DNA of 64,000 bases from Sphagnum compactum (GCA_965153455.1 OZ234498.1:7874001-7938000); one strand, 5' to 3'; positions 1-15,125 are shown, counted from the first letter of the stretch. The notes: a model not told the origin generated them from the sequence alone. Numbers and translations are program-made.

Positions 1-2999
1 TAAATTCGAATTAATTTTTAGTTAAGTTTTAATTAACTCATAGTCAACTCCCAGTTATGAAGGTTCCCAAAAAGTTTCCTTACTTGATGCGCACATAGAA
101 ACCTTCTTTAAATGTCTCGTTGGAGCTTCTTTGAGTTAGGTCCCCAAAAGGGTATAAATAAAAATACAACCCCTCATTTCCTTTAGTCTATTCAACATCA
201 ATCTTAAGCACGATCTTGCACCATTGCCTTATCATGTTTTTTTTATGTTCATGTTTGCATATGTTAACATAATAAAGATTCGTTTTCACGTTTGTTTCGC
301 ACATTTCGTGTTATTGTTTTTAATTTTTGTGTTCTTGTTTTTTAATCACATAAGTTTGCCTTATTCCTTATTTGGAAATTAGAATTAGACCTTTTTTTTG
401 GTTTTTGTTTTCCTGGTTTTTTGTGTCGTTGACAATTGCTACCATCATCACATGTCATTTATATTTATTGAATGGTAATGTGATGATTATATTTTTGTTT
501 CCAATAAGTTTTACAATCTTGAAACTAAAGTTGGAGGACTACAAAAGGATTGTAACAAAAGGAAATTTTGCATCATGCAGGAACAAAAGCTTGGAAAACA
601 AATCAGTCGTTAAGTTTCAAAACGATGGCATTGAAAGCTTGATTGTTGTAACATTTGTTTGATTATAACCACATTGAAGTTAAAACTATTGGTTGTCCAT
701 TCATCAATTTGCTACAAAAGTTTTTGCAACTTGCAAATGCAATTTGTGACTATTATTGCTTGCATTTATAGCCGCATCACAACATGTGACAAAACATAAA
801 TTTTTCAAAATACAAAGTACATTATTTTCACTTTCATCACTTTCACATGTTCTACTTTTTGCTTTTATTGTATTTATATGCTTACATTGGTTTTAAGGTT
901 GCGATGAAAGTGGTGGCTTCACTACATTTCGTCGAATGTAGTTTTTTTACAAGTTTAAAAAGTTGTTTTTTTGAAGACCTACGTACATTCATGATGCATC
1001 ATGAGTTAGTTAAATCAGAAAGCTGCAACATATAAGGTCCGCTTTTACTAGATTGCCATCTTAAAAACTCTATTGTTTTGCATATCAAAGTTTTCCCTTC
1101 ATGCATAAGTTTTTGGCATGTGATCAACAATTTATTACATTTTCAAAAGTTATTTTTGTTGGACAAAGATGTATTGAAATGTTTATATTCAATAATCTTT
1201 GGTTAGTTTTAAACCCCAATTTTTCATGGTTTGACAGGGAATGATTAGTGTAATAAAAAATTCATTTGCGATTATTTTTGTCGTTTGTGTCAAATTGGCC
1301 ACTTGGATGAAAATAAAATAATACCATTAAGCCATTATGCACAATTTTTACATTGTGCATTGTGCTAAATGGCAAATTGGCTTCCGGGGGAAATATTACA
1401 TCACAAACTTCCTAGGTCACAATTTGGTAATATTAGTGATATAATTTTATTTAAATTATAGGTTTGTCTAACATGTGTGGGTGTGCATGTAAGGTTCTAA
1501 CATGTGTTGTATGTGTAGATTTGAATTGGGTTGCATGGTCAAAATCCAAAAGGGTTGGGGTTCGATCCTTCTTCAACTCTTAGAGTTCTATTGCATCTAT
1601 CTTAAGTTTTAACCTCCTAGTTCTTCTTGTTGCCAAAACTACACACAAAATTCTTATATGTTCGTTAATACACCTCCATGGATGTAGAAATCATCGTCAA
1701 CATTTTTCCAAATGAAATAATCATGTAGTCAGTCTATCTTGTTTGACAAACAAAATTATCGCAATAATTTCCTACCATGATTTCTTCTTGGATGCCAAAA
1801 TTGTTGTTACAAATTATGCAAGTCGTTAATTGTACCTAAGAAAAAAAACAATTTATTCTCTAATAATTAATGGCCCTACCATTTTAAGTGACATGCTTAA
1901 CGATGATAAATATAAAACATACTAATTTTTTTTAAAAAAAACATATTTTTTCTACACTCATTTTTCCCCTTAAAAGACATGAGAATTTCCCTAAACCCTA
2001 AACCCTAAAACTCAACCCACATGAGCTTAAAATGTGATTGATAGCAAAACTTTTGGCTTGGTTTTTTTTGGTGCATTATGAGTGTGGGCTAGTTATTGTT
2101 TTTTTAAAAAAATAATTGTCAAGTAGGTTATTTTTTGAAAATATTTTTTGAGACCACAAATGTTTCTCAATATCAATATCCAAAAAAATTGGTTGCAAGG
2201 TAAAATTATTTTAAAAATTGGGTAATAATAACCAAGGGTTTTTTTTTTTTTTTTTTTGGTTCCAAATTCCTCGAATAGTTCCATTGGTGACGACCCCTAC
2301 ATTAAATAGCATTAAACGACAATGTCTTAGGTGGGCTCTAACATTTTTTATGGAAGTGTTGCTACAAGTGATGACCTAGGAAATGCAAAGGTTTAGATTG
2401 ACTAATTTAATTTAATTATTTTTATACATAAAATGGCCCCAAAAAAATCCCTTAAAAAATCACAAAATTTTCATGTTTTTTAAAAAAAGAATTCTAAATT
2501 TTTTTTTTGGCACCAAGTTGCAAAATTTCCCTTGAAAAAAAACACTAATAATAACCGTCAATTATGCATAAGGGTATGTTATCAAATAATTGATTTAATA
2601 ATCTCATGCTATCATAGTGATAATTAGCCAGTCATAATATTTTTCATAAAATAAAAAATAAAAATACTAAACTATTATAGTAATAAAAATAATAATTATT
2701 TGTATTAGTGTTTAGAGATTGATAACCTACCTGGATGATAATCGAGTCATCCAGGCAGGTTATTAGAGTGTTGAGATTTCAATACTGCGCGGTTATCAAT
2801 TTAACCGGGGGTGCCCGAACTAAATAACCGGCCAACACTGGTCAGTACGCACTTATCCTGAAGGGGGGGGCAGAGCCAATAAACAACACCCAAGAATGTT
2901 AACCATAGGTACTAATTAAACCCAAGTGGTGCAACAATTAAACCCAAGTTTGGTTAAATAAGAAGATGGAGAAAAGCAGTTAGTTTCATCCTATTGGAT
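1..2999. other. AT-rich intergenic DNA, no gene recognised
   Basis: No open frame here has gene-like composition, and I see no splice-linked coding. The stretch holds a TATA-like TATAAATA near 155, a weak foldback-family arm near 1385-1470, a telomere-like CCCTAAACCCTAAA near 1992, a dispersed repeat copy at about 2085-2880 and several long A or T runs. A B-box-like GGGGTTCGATCC near 1556 has no convincing A box upstream. Confidence 0.6.
2085..2880 (+). repeat. Dispersed repeat family R1, copy 1
   Basis: This stretch shares an ordered series of blocks with 17055-17460. The blocks are GTGGGCTAGTTATTG, TTATGCAT, GTTATCAAATAATT, GATTGATAA followed by a hairpin, AGGTTATTAGA, and CAACA(C/T)TG near the end. 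Inside it a hairpin at about 2718-2760 has 17-bp arms with one mismatch around ATAACCTACCTGGATGA. It may be an old non-autonomous DNA transposon, but I could not fix termini or a target duplication. Confidence 0.5.
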
Positions 3000-3042
3000 G
3001 ATATTAGGGTTAGGGTTTAGTGCTCCGAGCTTCTCGCTTCTC

Positions 3043-3079
<37 letters not shown>

Positions 3080-3385
3080 GTTGCAGGTCTGTTTGATGCT
3101 ACTACTGGTGGTGAGAGCTGGGGATCGAGAGCACGAGAGAGAGAGAGAGAGAGAAATCATCTGCGGATTTGGATTGCGGTTTACCAGAAGCTGTTGCTAT
3201 GCTTTCCATTAAGGTGGAGGAGTCTTCTTTGAAGTGACGGACTGGTGGTCTCTTTCAGTTAGTTTCAACAGTGAGCAAGACAAAGAAAGGAACTAGAACT
3301 TTTGGGGGGTTAGAGTAGTAGAAGTTTTGAAGGATTTCAGTGGGACTAGGACGAGGAGGAGTAGAGATCCTTCAGAGAAAAAAGA
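3000..3385 (+). promoter_or_regulatory. 5' leader of the coiled-coil gene with CT and GA tracts
   Basis: A telomere-like TTAGGGTTAGGGTTTAG at about 3004-3020 is followed by a (CT)n run at 3046-3076 and a (GA)n run at about 3135-3154, then by the first in-frame ATG of the gene model at 3386. CT-rich leaders are common in plant genes. The two runs are complementary, so a transcript could fold them into a stem. The transcription start was not determined. Confidence 0.5.
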
Positions 3386-6300
3386 ATGGCAAATGTGTCG
3401 AGGAAGTGGAAATCTTCGACTTGGCGACTGGGAAAATCACGGGTATCATCATTCCATCATCTTCAAACCAAAATTGGACCTTCATTCCAAGAGCATTTGA
3501 TTCCTTGCTCCTGAGAAAACGATAACATGCCACGGTTTGTTGTTGTTGTTGTTGTTGTGATTGGGTTTTGACTTTTGCAAGTTTCTGCTGGAATTTTTTT
3601 GGGTCTTCATCCAGGGACAAGTCTTGTTCTTTTGCATCTCTCTTTCTAAGGTAACAAGCAGCTCTCAAGGTTTTCTTTTTTTTAAGTGGTGGGATTTCCT
3701 TTTTGCAGGCAAAGGAGCCTGAGATGGTTGAATCTCCACTCCCCTATGGCTGGTCTTTTGCTCATGACTTGGACCACAGGGAACAGGTCAGTTTAGGGTT
3801 TAAGGTTTCTTAATTGAAGGGTTTAAGGTTGAACTATTGCATTCCCTCTTTCTACAGAGCTAAATTCATCTTTTCAAAATGTTCAAGCAACTGCACAGCC
3901 ATGACGGTCCATGCTATTTGTTCAAAGAAGACCCGAGCTCTTGTGAGTGGGTGTGTCTTGTTTTGTGCCAAAAAACTCTACTGCATTTTTTTGGTATTGG
4001 ATTCTTGATGATATCTTGGTCCTGCAGAACCATCAGCTTCAATCTGAAAGTGCCATTGGTTTACTAGATAAGCAATCCTCCATCCATGTTCAAGGCAGGC
4101 AAGTTACCCATTCTCAGGCATTGGAGTTCTTATCTTTTTTTAATAGTGTTTGTCATGCTCATCATGCTTGTACATGTTTTTTTTTCTGAGAAAGATATTT
4201 GCTTGCAATTTTTTTGCATTCTTCAATAATCTGATTTGCTGGACGCCTCAGAAGCCAAATGTGCTTATTTGGGTGTGGGTATTTTTTTTATTTCTGTTGC
4301 AACCGTGAGAAAATCCCCTACAGTTTGTGAAAGATTGGGAAGATTGATTTCAGAAAGTGCTCTAAAGTGTGATGTGCTTACTTTTGGGTATTTTATATTT
4401 CTGTTTCAGGTTATCAGAATCCCCAGAAGTTCGTGAGCGATTGGAAAGACTGGTTTCTGAAAGCACTAAGGTGATTTCAATGTTGCTTTTCTTGTCAGTG
4501 TTCCATTGTTGTTGGATTTCATGGCAGCATATATCATGCAATAGGCGATCTGCATTTTTTTTTGCTGACACCATTTGAGGCTATATCAATGAAAATCTTC
4601 TTACAGAGGCCTGGTCATGCGAGGAGTGACAGTGCGGGTTCACTTCAAATGGCTTCACATGTCAGCAATATCATAAATTTTGAGCAAGCTTACAACAAGG
4701 TATGGCTGTAGAGCCCTGCTACCTTCAACCATTCTATTCTAGCTGTGTGTCAAAAGAGACAAGGAGTTCTTCCTCTAATATGAGTGATGCCAGAATGGAT
4801 CAGGTCTGCTTTCATCTGTTGCTGAGCCTGAGAGTGATATCAGCTTATGAAACTCTAACCATTGTGATGCATGCATTTGGGTCAAAATTGCTTGCAAAAA
4901 GCTTAAAGGTGAGCGGGACATGTTTGAAGAGTTTTTTCTCGCTGAGCAAACAAGGCTACGTTGTGTTGAGGAGGTATATATCATCTTCTTTGTCAATTTA
5001 TTCATCGAAATGGGTTTCAAAAAATGTTAACATCACTTGTTTGCCTGCATGTTTGATTTTCTTTCTTGCTCTTGCTCTTGTTCTCATTCAGTCAGCCTGT
5101 TGTAGTTGAAGGGAGATATGATGTTGTCAGTTTGGAACCTCCACAGGAATTTGTTGCAAAGGAGGTGGAGTTTGCAAGCGTGATGCATGAGGCATCTCGA
5201 GCAGCAGATCTGGAAAGGCAACTGAAGTCCTCCTCTGACTACTGTGGTAAGATGGATCAAACAAACAGGTTGGGGTTTTTTCCATAGCAGTTTTGACATT
5301 GGAAGCTTGTAAAGTAAACTCAAATCAATCTGTTGTCACGCTTGTTTAGGTGCATGCAAGCAGAAGAGTACAGATGCATATGTAGAAAGTTTCTCATCAT
5401 TGTTCTTTTTGTTGCAGTGGCTGGATTCACCATACTAACCTGCTTTTTAAATTTTGCATTGTAGCCAAACTTGAGCAACAAATACAAGAAAGGACACTTG
5501 AAGCACAAGCTGGAAATGAGCATATCAGGACTTATATTGGCAGAAATCAAGGTTTGAATCTAGCTACGACCAAGGCTTGATGGAAGTTTAGAGGTAATCA
5601 AAGAATCTTGCAGAGACTCTGAACTATGCCCACAGTTTGTTTTTTCCAGCAGTTGCTGAATCAAGTGAACAGGAGCAAAGGATGAAGGAATTGGAAGATG
5701 AGCAGTCCAGGACCAATGCGAGCCTGAAATTGGAGGTCACCCAGCTGAAGGTATAATAACTTCAGACACATATTGTTATGGGTACCTTGCTTTGTTACAT
5801 TCTTGCTTACTTTGATTGTCACAGGGTTGTAATGGAGGCTCCAATGATGTAACAAGTCTTTGATGCCATAGTGTGGAAAGCTGGTGTCATCTGTTGTTTT
5901 TGTGTCAACCTTGTTTTCCAGGAACAGCTTGCTCGATCAGATGCAAGGTGTTTGGAGACCAAGCAAGCTTTGGACTCAAAGAGCATCGAGATCCACCTTA
6001 TGAAAGAGCATGTGCGCCGTATTGAGGGACAGCTTGCTGAGTCTGAGGAGGAAGGCACCAGGCTCCAGGAGAAAATTCTCATTCTGGAAGAGGAGGTCGC
6101 TAAACTCCAGGCTGACAACATGGAGCTGCAACTCCAGCTAGAATTGGAAAGCAACGATGTAGGGGGAGTACATCTGTGTTATGGATGCTTTCATAAATAG
6201 CAGTGCTGCAACATATCTTCTAAGTTAGAAAATACCCCAGTTAGAAAACACATACACAAATTGCTTGTGAAACATGTTGCAGTAAGAGATAGTTACATGC

Positions 6301-9300
6301 ATTCCTGGTTGGTTGGACTCAGTTGAGCTTTGATCACAGGAGGCAAAGCTTGAAGAGGATTGGATCAACGAGAGGGCGGAGTGGGAGGCACGCGTGGCAC
6401 ACCTGGAAACAGAATTAAATCTGGCAAGTTGCACCAACGGTGAGCTCGACTTTCTCATCACACCCATGAAGGGGGCATCAGACAGGACACTGGGATCCCC
6501 GAGGACCCCAACAGGACGTTTTTCAATACAAACACTACTTGATCTTGGAGAGGCTTCATTGGAAGTTGAAGATGATTTCCATGAACTCCGATTGAAGCAT
6601 GCAGACGCTGAGGTTAGAGTACAGAGTGCCACTTTTGAACTTCAGACAAAAGAGCAGCAGCTGGTGGAATTGAGAGAGATTGTTTCTCAAATGAAGGTAA
6701 GACTTGGGGGGATGATTTTTAAGCTTGTAGATTTGCTTGTCTGTCATCAGTATTTTATGCTGCAGCAGATTGAGGTTGGTGTAAGCAGTCAAAAGTTGCT
6801 GCAGCTTTTTTATTTGTAGCCTGGGTCTAACTGCAGGTAGAATTAGCAGCTGAGAAAGAGAAGGCCAAAGAGGAAGCGGAGGATCTGACACAGGAAATGG
6901 CAGAATTGAGGTACCAACTAATGGAGATGGTGGAACAGGAGCGTGAGCTCCGTGCCCAAGTTGAACAAGCTTCAGTTCTTCGAGTTGAGGAGCTAGAAGC
7001 ACAGGTGGTCTATCTGCCGCTTATGCTGGGTGGCATTTACTGATAGAGGACTTGCAGTGTGACCAGCAAACTCTAATGAAAGCAATGTAACAGGAACCTT
7101 AAAGTTATCTTCTTGGCTAGATTTTGCTGACAGATAACTTGTTCTTGATCTTCTCGAGTGCTTTTCTGTATCACAAGTATAAATTTCAAGGGCTTCTAAA
7201 TCCTAAGAGGGGAGTGTGGAGAAGCTCTCAATGCTCATGAAGATGTTTCACAAAGGAGAGCAGCTTGCTTTTTGCAGGTGAAGGATGCACGCAAAGAGGT
7301 GCTGCATTCATTAGTACGGCGTAGAGAAGCTGAAGAAAATGCAGAAGGTTGCACCCTTGAGGTTCAGCATTTGCGGCTTGCTAATGAGGTGATTTTAAAA
7401 ACCCATCATGTTTTTTCTCTTGCTTCTTCCTTGGATACTGGTTAAAGGTTTGAGAAATGATGGTATAGTTCTTTTGATGTGATGAAATGAAAGCATATCC
7501 TCACAAGCCTGTTGCAGCTTCAATGAGTATACGAACAACTTTTTTCCATTAGTTATGTCTCTTGAGTGCTAGCTAGCCAACATCATGACCAAGTCTCCAG
7601 AAATGCAGTAGAAACTCAGGATACAGATTCTGTATGATGGTTTAAGATTTATCTGAAAAGGCGGATTGTTATATACTTAGCTTCACACACCGTTGGGAGC
7701 TAGTGAAGTCTGTGGATAGTCGTGGCAGCTTGTCACTGCTATTGGCACTGAAGGTGATGGTCTGACTATTTGTGAGTGACTCTCATAAGGTTATGACTGC
7801 ACCCACTGTTGTGTTACCTTCACAGTGTTATTGTTGAGGTTTTATTCTCATCAATATATATACTTCCTTTGATGTCAGTCAAGAGCCAAGCATCTGCTGT
7901 TAAAGGAAGCAGAAGCTTGATTCATACCCAATCACTGGTTTTGTAATAATAAGCATAGGATTGGGTGTGAGAGGAATTCACACAATATTGAGTTTTTCAC
8001 ATTGCAGAATCTCAAGAAAGAGCTGAAAGAAGCCATAGAGAATGCAATGCAGGCTAAAGAGGAAGCAGAGGCAGAGGTACAACAAGCTAAAAAGGATGCT
8101 CGACATTTGGCTGAATCTAACCTGGAATTGGAGAAACAGGTTTCTGCCTTGTTGAGCAGCACTCTTTGGAATATTGTTTCTGTTTGTATTTGAGTTATTG
8201 GCTGCTGGCATTCTCCCTCCTCATGGGTTCTCTTCCAGGAAGAATGGTGCAGCTATTTGTCTCTTCGGATTCCTGTTCTCACTTTCAGAGTTCTTTTGTT
8301 TTTACAGGTCACAGAAGTGCGTGCTGCTTGTGACTGCTTATCCAGTGAGAATCTGCATCTTCAGAGGAGTCTTGATGAGGCCATGGCAGGAACAGTCAAG
8401 TTGGAGCAGATTCTGGTGAAGAAAGAGTCAGAGTATCTTTCACTTTTAGATATACAGAGAAATGCTCTTGAAACTTCAATGACTACTGCTGTTGCCAAAT
8501 TTGAGGAAAAGGTTTTGTCTTTTGAGAAAAAGGAATCACAGTTTACTTCTCTTCTAGAACAAGAAAGGAAAGAGCTTGAAGCCTCAAAGGCTGCACTAGT
8601 GAACTATGAGAAAGAGCAAATCTCTTTGTTGGAAAAGGAGTCAGAGTATCTTTCTGTTATCAAAGAACTCAGGAAACAGCTTGAAGTTTTAAAGACTCCT
8701 GTGGCCAATCTCAAGAAAGAGCAACAAGCAGGTGGAGTTACCAAGATGGAGTTGGTTAATAACACACATGATAAAGAGATGCAAATGACAGGGATCTCAC
8801 CATCATCAAGCAGGGAAGAGGGGGATGACTCTCCCCTTGAGATCAATCCTGAAATAGCTGCAATGGAGAGAGAGACAGAGGGACTGGATTTGGAGAAATC
8901 AAAGGTCAAGCACCTTCGCAGAGATTTTCCTGAAGAGAACACTTTCTCCAGTGAGCATGAAACTGCACAGAACAATCCGGGTCTGTTCCTCCTTGATTCT
9001 TGTGTTGGGGTAGTTACAGAATAGTTACAGAATATAGTACCTAACTTTGTCCAAACTGGTCCTCAGTTTTTCCTCTGGTTCTCAGGGTTTGGGTTTTCCT
9101 CTTTGTCCCTGAGCACTGATAGGAAGTTGGATCCAAAATCTCTAGTACAAAAATGGGTCAGGTCTTGATTCCCATTTGAGAAGTTCCTTATGAAGACATA
9201 TTGCATGTGCTTGCAGGTGAGATGATGACTGTGGACGATAACAGAGATGTGAACTTAACTTTGGGATCCTTGAGTAGCATCAAGGATGATGCATCAATTG

Positions 9301-10097
9301 CTCTCTCCACACGGGTGGACGAGGAACTCTGTTCAGAAATGGAAGATCTGCAACAATGTAAGAATGTTCCTAAGCTTGAGCTGGAAAGTGCATTTGCAGG
9401 AACCATGAAGTCTCTGCTGAAAATCTCTTCTGTAAGGTTGGATGGATCTGGAGATTCCCTTGGCACACCACCGGGTTCACAAGCAGTGATGGAAGAAGAC
9501 AAGTTCATTTGTATCATGAAAGACGAGCATCTGTGGGCAGTAAAAGAAATTGCTGAAATGATTGAGTCTATAACTGAGGAGCTCACCAAACAGGTCCAGT
9601 TAATGCTGCACAACAACTCCTCCTCAACAAAGTCAGAACTGGCTTTTGAACTGGATTCAAGGGTGAAATCCTGGAGTAATCTCTTGATCAGAGCTCTCCA
9701 ATCAAAACTTGCTGTCAGTGGGGCTGTAGAGGAGCGGGGTGAACATGGTTCTGACTTACTTGGTGAATCAAGATGTGAACTTGCATCATCAACCCATCAA
9801 GGCTCTGAAGTTGCGATTGGTTCTGTGGAGACCTTATGTCAAGAGCAAGTGACAGCTAACAAAGAGTGTGTTACACACTCAAAAGATGATCCAGAGAGGT
9901 TGGAACAATGTCATGAATCTGAAGTTTCTCAGAGAGATGACAATTTGTCAAACCTAGAACAGAAACCTCAAACTATCCCTGAGCTCGAGCTGCATCTGAA
10001 AAACCTCCAAGAAAATGTTAAGACTGAAAATCAGCTTTTGAGTAAGTCTGATGAAGAGACACACAAATACAGCAATTCTTTGGTGCTGCCCTCCTAG
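3386..10097 (+). CDS. Large plant coiled-coil protein, 17 exons, about 1124 aa
   Basis: Function is not recognised. Modelled exons: 3386-3442, 3709-3786, 4028-4098 (GC donor), 4410-4470, 4607-4699, 4759-4803, 4902-4973, 5096-5246, 5465-5551, 5650-5750, 5922-6158, 6340-6696, 6837-7004, 7278-7388, 8008-8139, 8308-8980, 9217-10097; all phases join. The N-terminus contains LPYGWSFAHDLDHREQ, which resembles the start of a WW domain but is incomplete. From about residue 160 the protein is mostly charged heptad-like coiled coil (LETKQALDSKSIEIHLM, RYQLMEMVEQERELRAQ). Exon 16 holds three related segments around KESEYLSL, KESQFTSL and KESEYLSV. The acidic C-terminus (GEMMTVDDNRD to VLPS) is low in heptads. 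A cytoskeletal or scaffold role is only inferred. The first and sixth exons are the least certain: the first uses a weak donor, and the sixth is preceded by a 59-bp intron. Confidence 0.75.
3538..3558 (+). repeat. (GTT)n microsatellite in intron 1
   Basis: A run of about seven GTT triplets lies inside the first modelled intron of the coiled-coil gene. Confidence 0.8.
4260..4372 (+). pseudogene. Decaying tandem duplicate of exon 4
   Basis: This 113-bp block is a tandem copy of 4373-4473, which contains the real exon 4410-4470. Both begin TGTGCTTA, run through a T-rich tract and end in the same exon body. The upstream copy would read VRKSPTVCERLGRLISESALK against LSESPEVRERLERLVSESTK. Its acceptor is broken: the real exon has TTTCAG where the copy has TTGCAA. 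It is therefore probably skipped, unless another AG is used. Confidence 0.7.
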
Positions 10098-13000
10098 AAC
10101 CCTGAAGGGTGAGAAGAACAGTTGAGCCTTGTTGAGCTTGAAACATGGTGGATCAGTCTTCTTTTTCCTGGATTATCAGGTGCTGCACTTCTGTGTTTTC
10201 AATTCCCCATGCTGTTCAGGGAGTTTACCAGAACATGTTCTGGAATGACTGAGATAGAGAATCTGAAAAACTGAGGTGGGAGCACACCGTCTCTCTGAGC
10301 TAAGTTGATGGAGCCAACAACAATAGCCAGCAATTGTGGTGTTGGACTTGAAACAAGGGAGACTGAACATGATGGGTTAAAGTTTGCAAGATGAAAGGAG
10401 AGACGAGAGCAAGGACATGGATTGGTTGCGCACAAAAGGAGTTGGATGAGAGCTGGCATTACATGTGGGAAAAGTGATTCAGAAGCAAAAGGTTGAGGTA
10501 CTTTTCTTTTGGTTTTGAGATGAAAGCGAGAGTTGGTTGAAGGGGGGGGAGTGGGTACACTGTTGAATTGCAAACCAGGAGACTTGAGATCTGAAGGGAG
10601 AAACTTATTGAAATATCAAAGAGGGAGGAATGTGCTCTCAAAATGAAAGAGCATCAAAACCTTCACTTTCTTGCAGCTTAAGAGAAGATTGATCCTGAAC
10701 CCCTTCAATGGAGGTGAAATGGACTTTTTGGAAAGCCCTAAATTAGGGGTTTTTGATGATTGGAAGCTTAGTCTCATTTCTGTAACATCATCAATCTGTA
10801 TGGATGAATCCCCCCCCCCCCCCCCCCCCCCCGCCCCCGCCCCCGCGTGGGTTGGCAGTCAAGGGGATTGCCTTGATAGTCTGAGGTGAAGGATGACAAT
10901 TCTCCTGTAATTGTTTTTAAGAGCAGGAAACTGAGGTTTCCCAATGGAAAGTATGATGAGTAAGTTACAGTGAAGTTGTGTAGAGACATCAGGTTCTGGA
11001 GATCCTTTAGCAAACCTTTAGGGAGGAAGGAAATTTTCCTCTATTGTGAAGGAAGGCACATGAAGCATTGAAGGTATAGATGAAACAGGAAGGTGCTGGC
11101 AAATGGTTTCAAGCCCAAAAGAAAGTAAAAAATCCCTGGGGATTCTGATCAGCAGCAAACAGACCCCAGAGGCTGAAGACAATGCACTGGCAGCAACAGT
11201 TTACATGGGTTGTTGGGTGGGCACAGTTTGACATACCAAAGCTGCTGGTGTAGATTTGGATTCATTTCCAAAATTGAATCTTGAAATTGGAATTTGTTTC
11301 CAACAACAAAATGTTTTGAAAATGAAGAAAGGGTTGGAAAGTAGGGGTGTAAGCTACGTAAAGTCTGAAAGTCTCTGATGCATACATGGTTTGAGTACTC
11401 CCTAAACTGCTCCCTAATGCAGGCATTGCCACTAGAGTGTTCTGTAGTCATCATTGGAGCTCATTGTATGATGAGAAAAAGATGAAGATCATAGCTTCAT
11501 CCATCAATGGTAACAGTGCAAATAAGTTATACAGCTGAATAGAATACCAGGTACTACTCTATCACACAGGATTCATATGTTGGCACCATATGCTTGTTGT
11601 TGATGAAAGCATCATCGCCACCATGTTGCTGAACATCTCCAGTGTTGCTTTGAACCAGGGTTTAGGGTTTTACCCTAAACCTTAAACCCACAAGTGCACA
11701 TCTTTTTTCTGCGGGGCATAGTCAATACTGTCACCAATGTCGACAACTTTGTTATTGAAAATAGCCAAGATAGGCAACAGCTGATGATAGTGAGGAACCA
11801 AGGATTCTCCTACCATCTCTTCAGACTGTGCCAATTTTCATTAATAGCTGGACAAAATCCCAATGCACACAAGAATACAGAGATTGTTACCTTCTCACAA
11901 ACTGACATAGATTGCAATACCCTTCCTGAGGCATAGAAGCCTAGAACCCTTTAGGGCAACAATGTGCTCCCTGGCCAGCACTGGGATTGAGTTTGAAATG
12001 GTCATCATGAGTGTGCTTTGATGATGGAATAGTCTTGGGTGTTGAGAGCTGCTTTAATTGGGACAATCAACTGTGGGATCACACAAAATCATTCCTTCCC
12101 CAGGCCTGAAATTTTGCATCCCGGGTGGCAGCATTGCACATCCATTTATTGACTACATCTCATTACACCGGTTCTTGCTTATCTACTTTCCTAACACCGG
12201 CTGGACGATTGAAATCTCTTTTTGCATTTGAATTTCAGTATTGATGGTTGAAAAGACATTGGACTCAGCACGAAGATGTGCACTGCTGAAATCTCTAAAT
12301 CATCATGGTGGCAGAGAAGTTTTATAGGACGAAGTATTTCATGCTCTTTATTTTTTGTCCAGTATACACAAGTTACTGTCTATCTTGTGCAAAACTCTAA
12401 TCGGACTCAAGCAGCATCCTGCCATTTTGTTTCTAAATTGATGGGCATTGTGAAATTGAGATGCTACTCCACCACTCTTGAATTGAGGAAGAAAGCAGAC
12501 TGACGATAAGCTTAAATGCAACAATCTCTTAAGGAGGCAACTTCTGTTTCAGAAGTGGAGGTTTCGCCACTTTCCACAATAATAGTAAAAGCACTCAGTA
12601 TTCAACAGCCCCAGAAACAAGAGCATCGACAGCTCGTGACAGGTGCATGAAAACTGTGCAATAACATGATGTACTACAAGGTCACAATATGAGATCCTTC
12701 CTCACCATTTTACTTCCCCAAAATGGATTCACATACAGTTCTAGAATGAAAGACCAGGAAAATGCTTGCAGTTTGAGATATACAATTGAACTAGCTACTG
12801 TGATAAGTAATCAGATTGGAGCTGCAGAAAAATACAGCAATTGCACCACAGCTTTCACAAACTTCTCTGGAAAGACAACACAAAGTTGCAGAGGAAGTAG
12901 AGTTAAATACTATTTAAAGAAACAGCTTATCTCTGCTAAACATTCTGAAAAGATATGATACCATCAGGGCAACAAACAAGAAATGTAAGCTGGAGGGAAA

Positions 13001-13761
13001 GTGAAATTTATCAGTATCATTCCTCAGTTCCTTCAAGCTCCCTTAACTGAACCACCTGTGTTGTAACGTGCAGCAAAAGGAAGAGCATGGGCAGGACGGG
13101 CAGAGATACACTGCCATACACAAGTACGACAAGATTTTGCAGATGCATCTCTTGCTCTTCATACTATTGAGAATTGGCCACCTGTATAGTTGATGAACAC
13201 TTGGAGATTTAGAAGGGAGCCACAAAGAGCAAGGAAGAAAGAGGAGGCGAAGAATACAAGACATGCTCTGGTGGGTACAGGAAGAGGCGGCAGCAGTAAC
13301 ACCTGTCCTTTGGCCTCACATTACAAACCAGTTCTCCATCTCCCCTTTCCAGCTGTAGCAAAGGGACCTGGCCTTTGGTCAACTCCCTCATGCAAAAACC
13401 CTTCAGTACTCAACCAGCTTTGGCTTTCGAAGTGTCACAGTAAAGCATGAATGCAACCAGTCTTACAGAATTTCTTCAGATATGCTAATCCACAAAAGCT
13501 CCTCACAGAATGAGCTTTAAGAAATCAAGGGCAAAGTACATCTTGCTGTCAAAAAAAATTACAACCCAGCCTGGACAAGTATAAGTCCCCTTGAATGCAC
13601 CATAGGAAAGCATTCAAGAACAACCCATTACTCTTGAATTTTCATTCAGACAAGCGTTTCTTTTTAAGCTCGCCTCTGCTACTTGTCTGAACTACTACTA
13701 CATTTCCTCAAGATTGCACAGCCAGCTGATATTGGTGCATGTCTCACTGCAGCAACTAAAC
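10098..13761. other. Spacer between convergent genes, no gene found
   Basis: This lies between the stop of the coiled-coil gene and the stop of RPL26, so it contains the 3' untranslated regions of both. Open frames here are short, compositionally random and without family resemblance. A telomere-like stretch (TAGGGTTTTACCCTAAACC) lies at about 11662-11680. I see no transposon ends. Confidence 0.6.
10810..10832 (+). repeat. Poly(C) run of 23 bases
   Basis: An uninterrupted C run is followed by GCCCCCGCCCCCGCG. On the other strand it is G-rich and could form a quadruplex. Run length is also prone to sequencing error. Confidence 0.85.

Positions 13762-15125
<1,364 letters not shown>

Noticed and set aside
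3340-3525. 61-codon frame upstream as an alternative first exon
   Set aside because: It starts at GTG, not ATG. The overlapping frame from 3386 has an ATG and splices in phase to the next exon.
10199-10573. 124-codon minus-strand open frame downstream of the coiled-coil gene
   Set aside because: It lies in the probable 3' untranslated region of the sense gene, with no recognisable motif or supporting neighbour.
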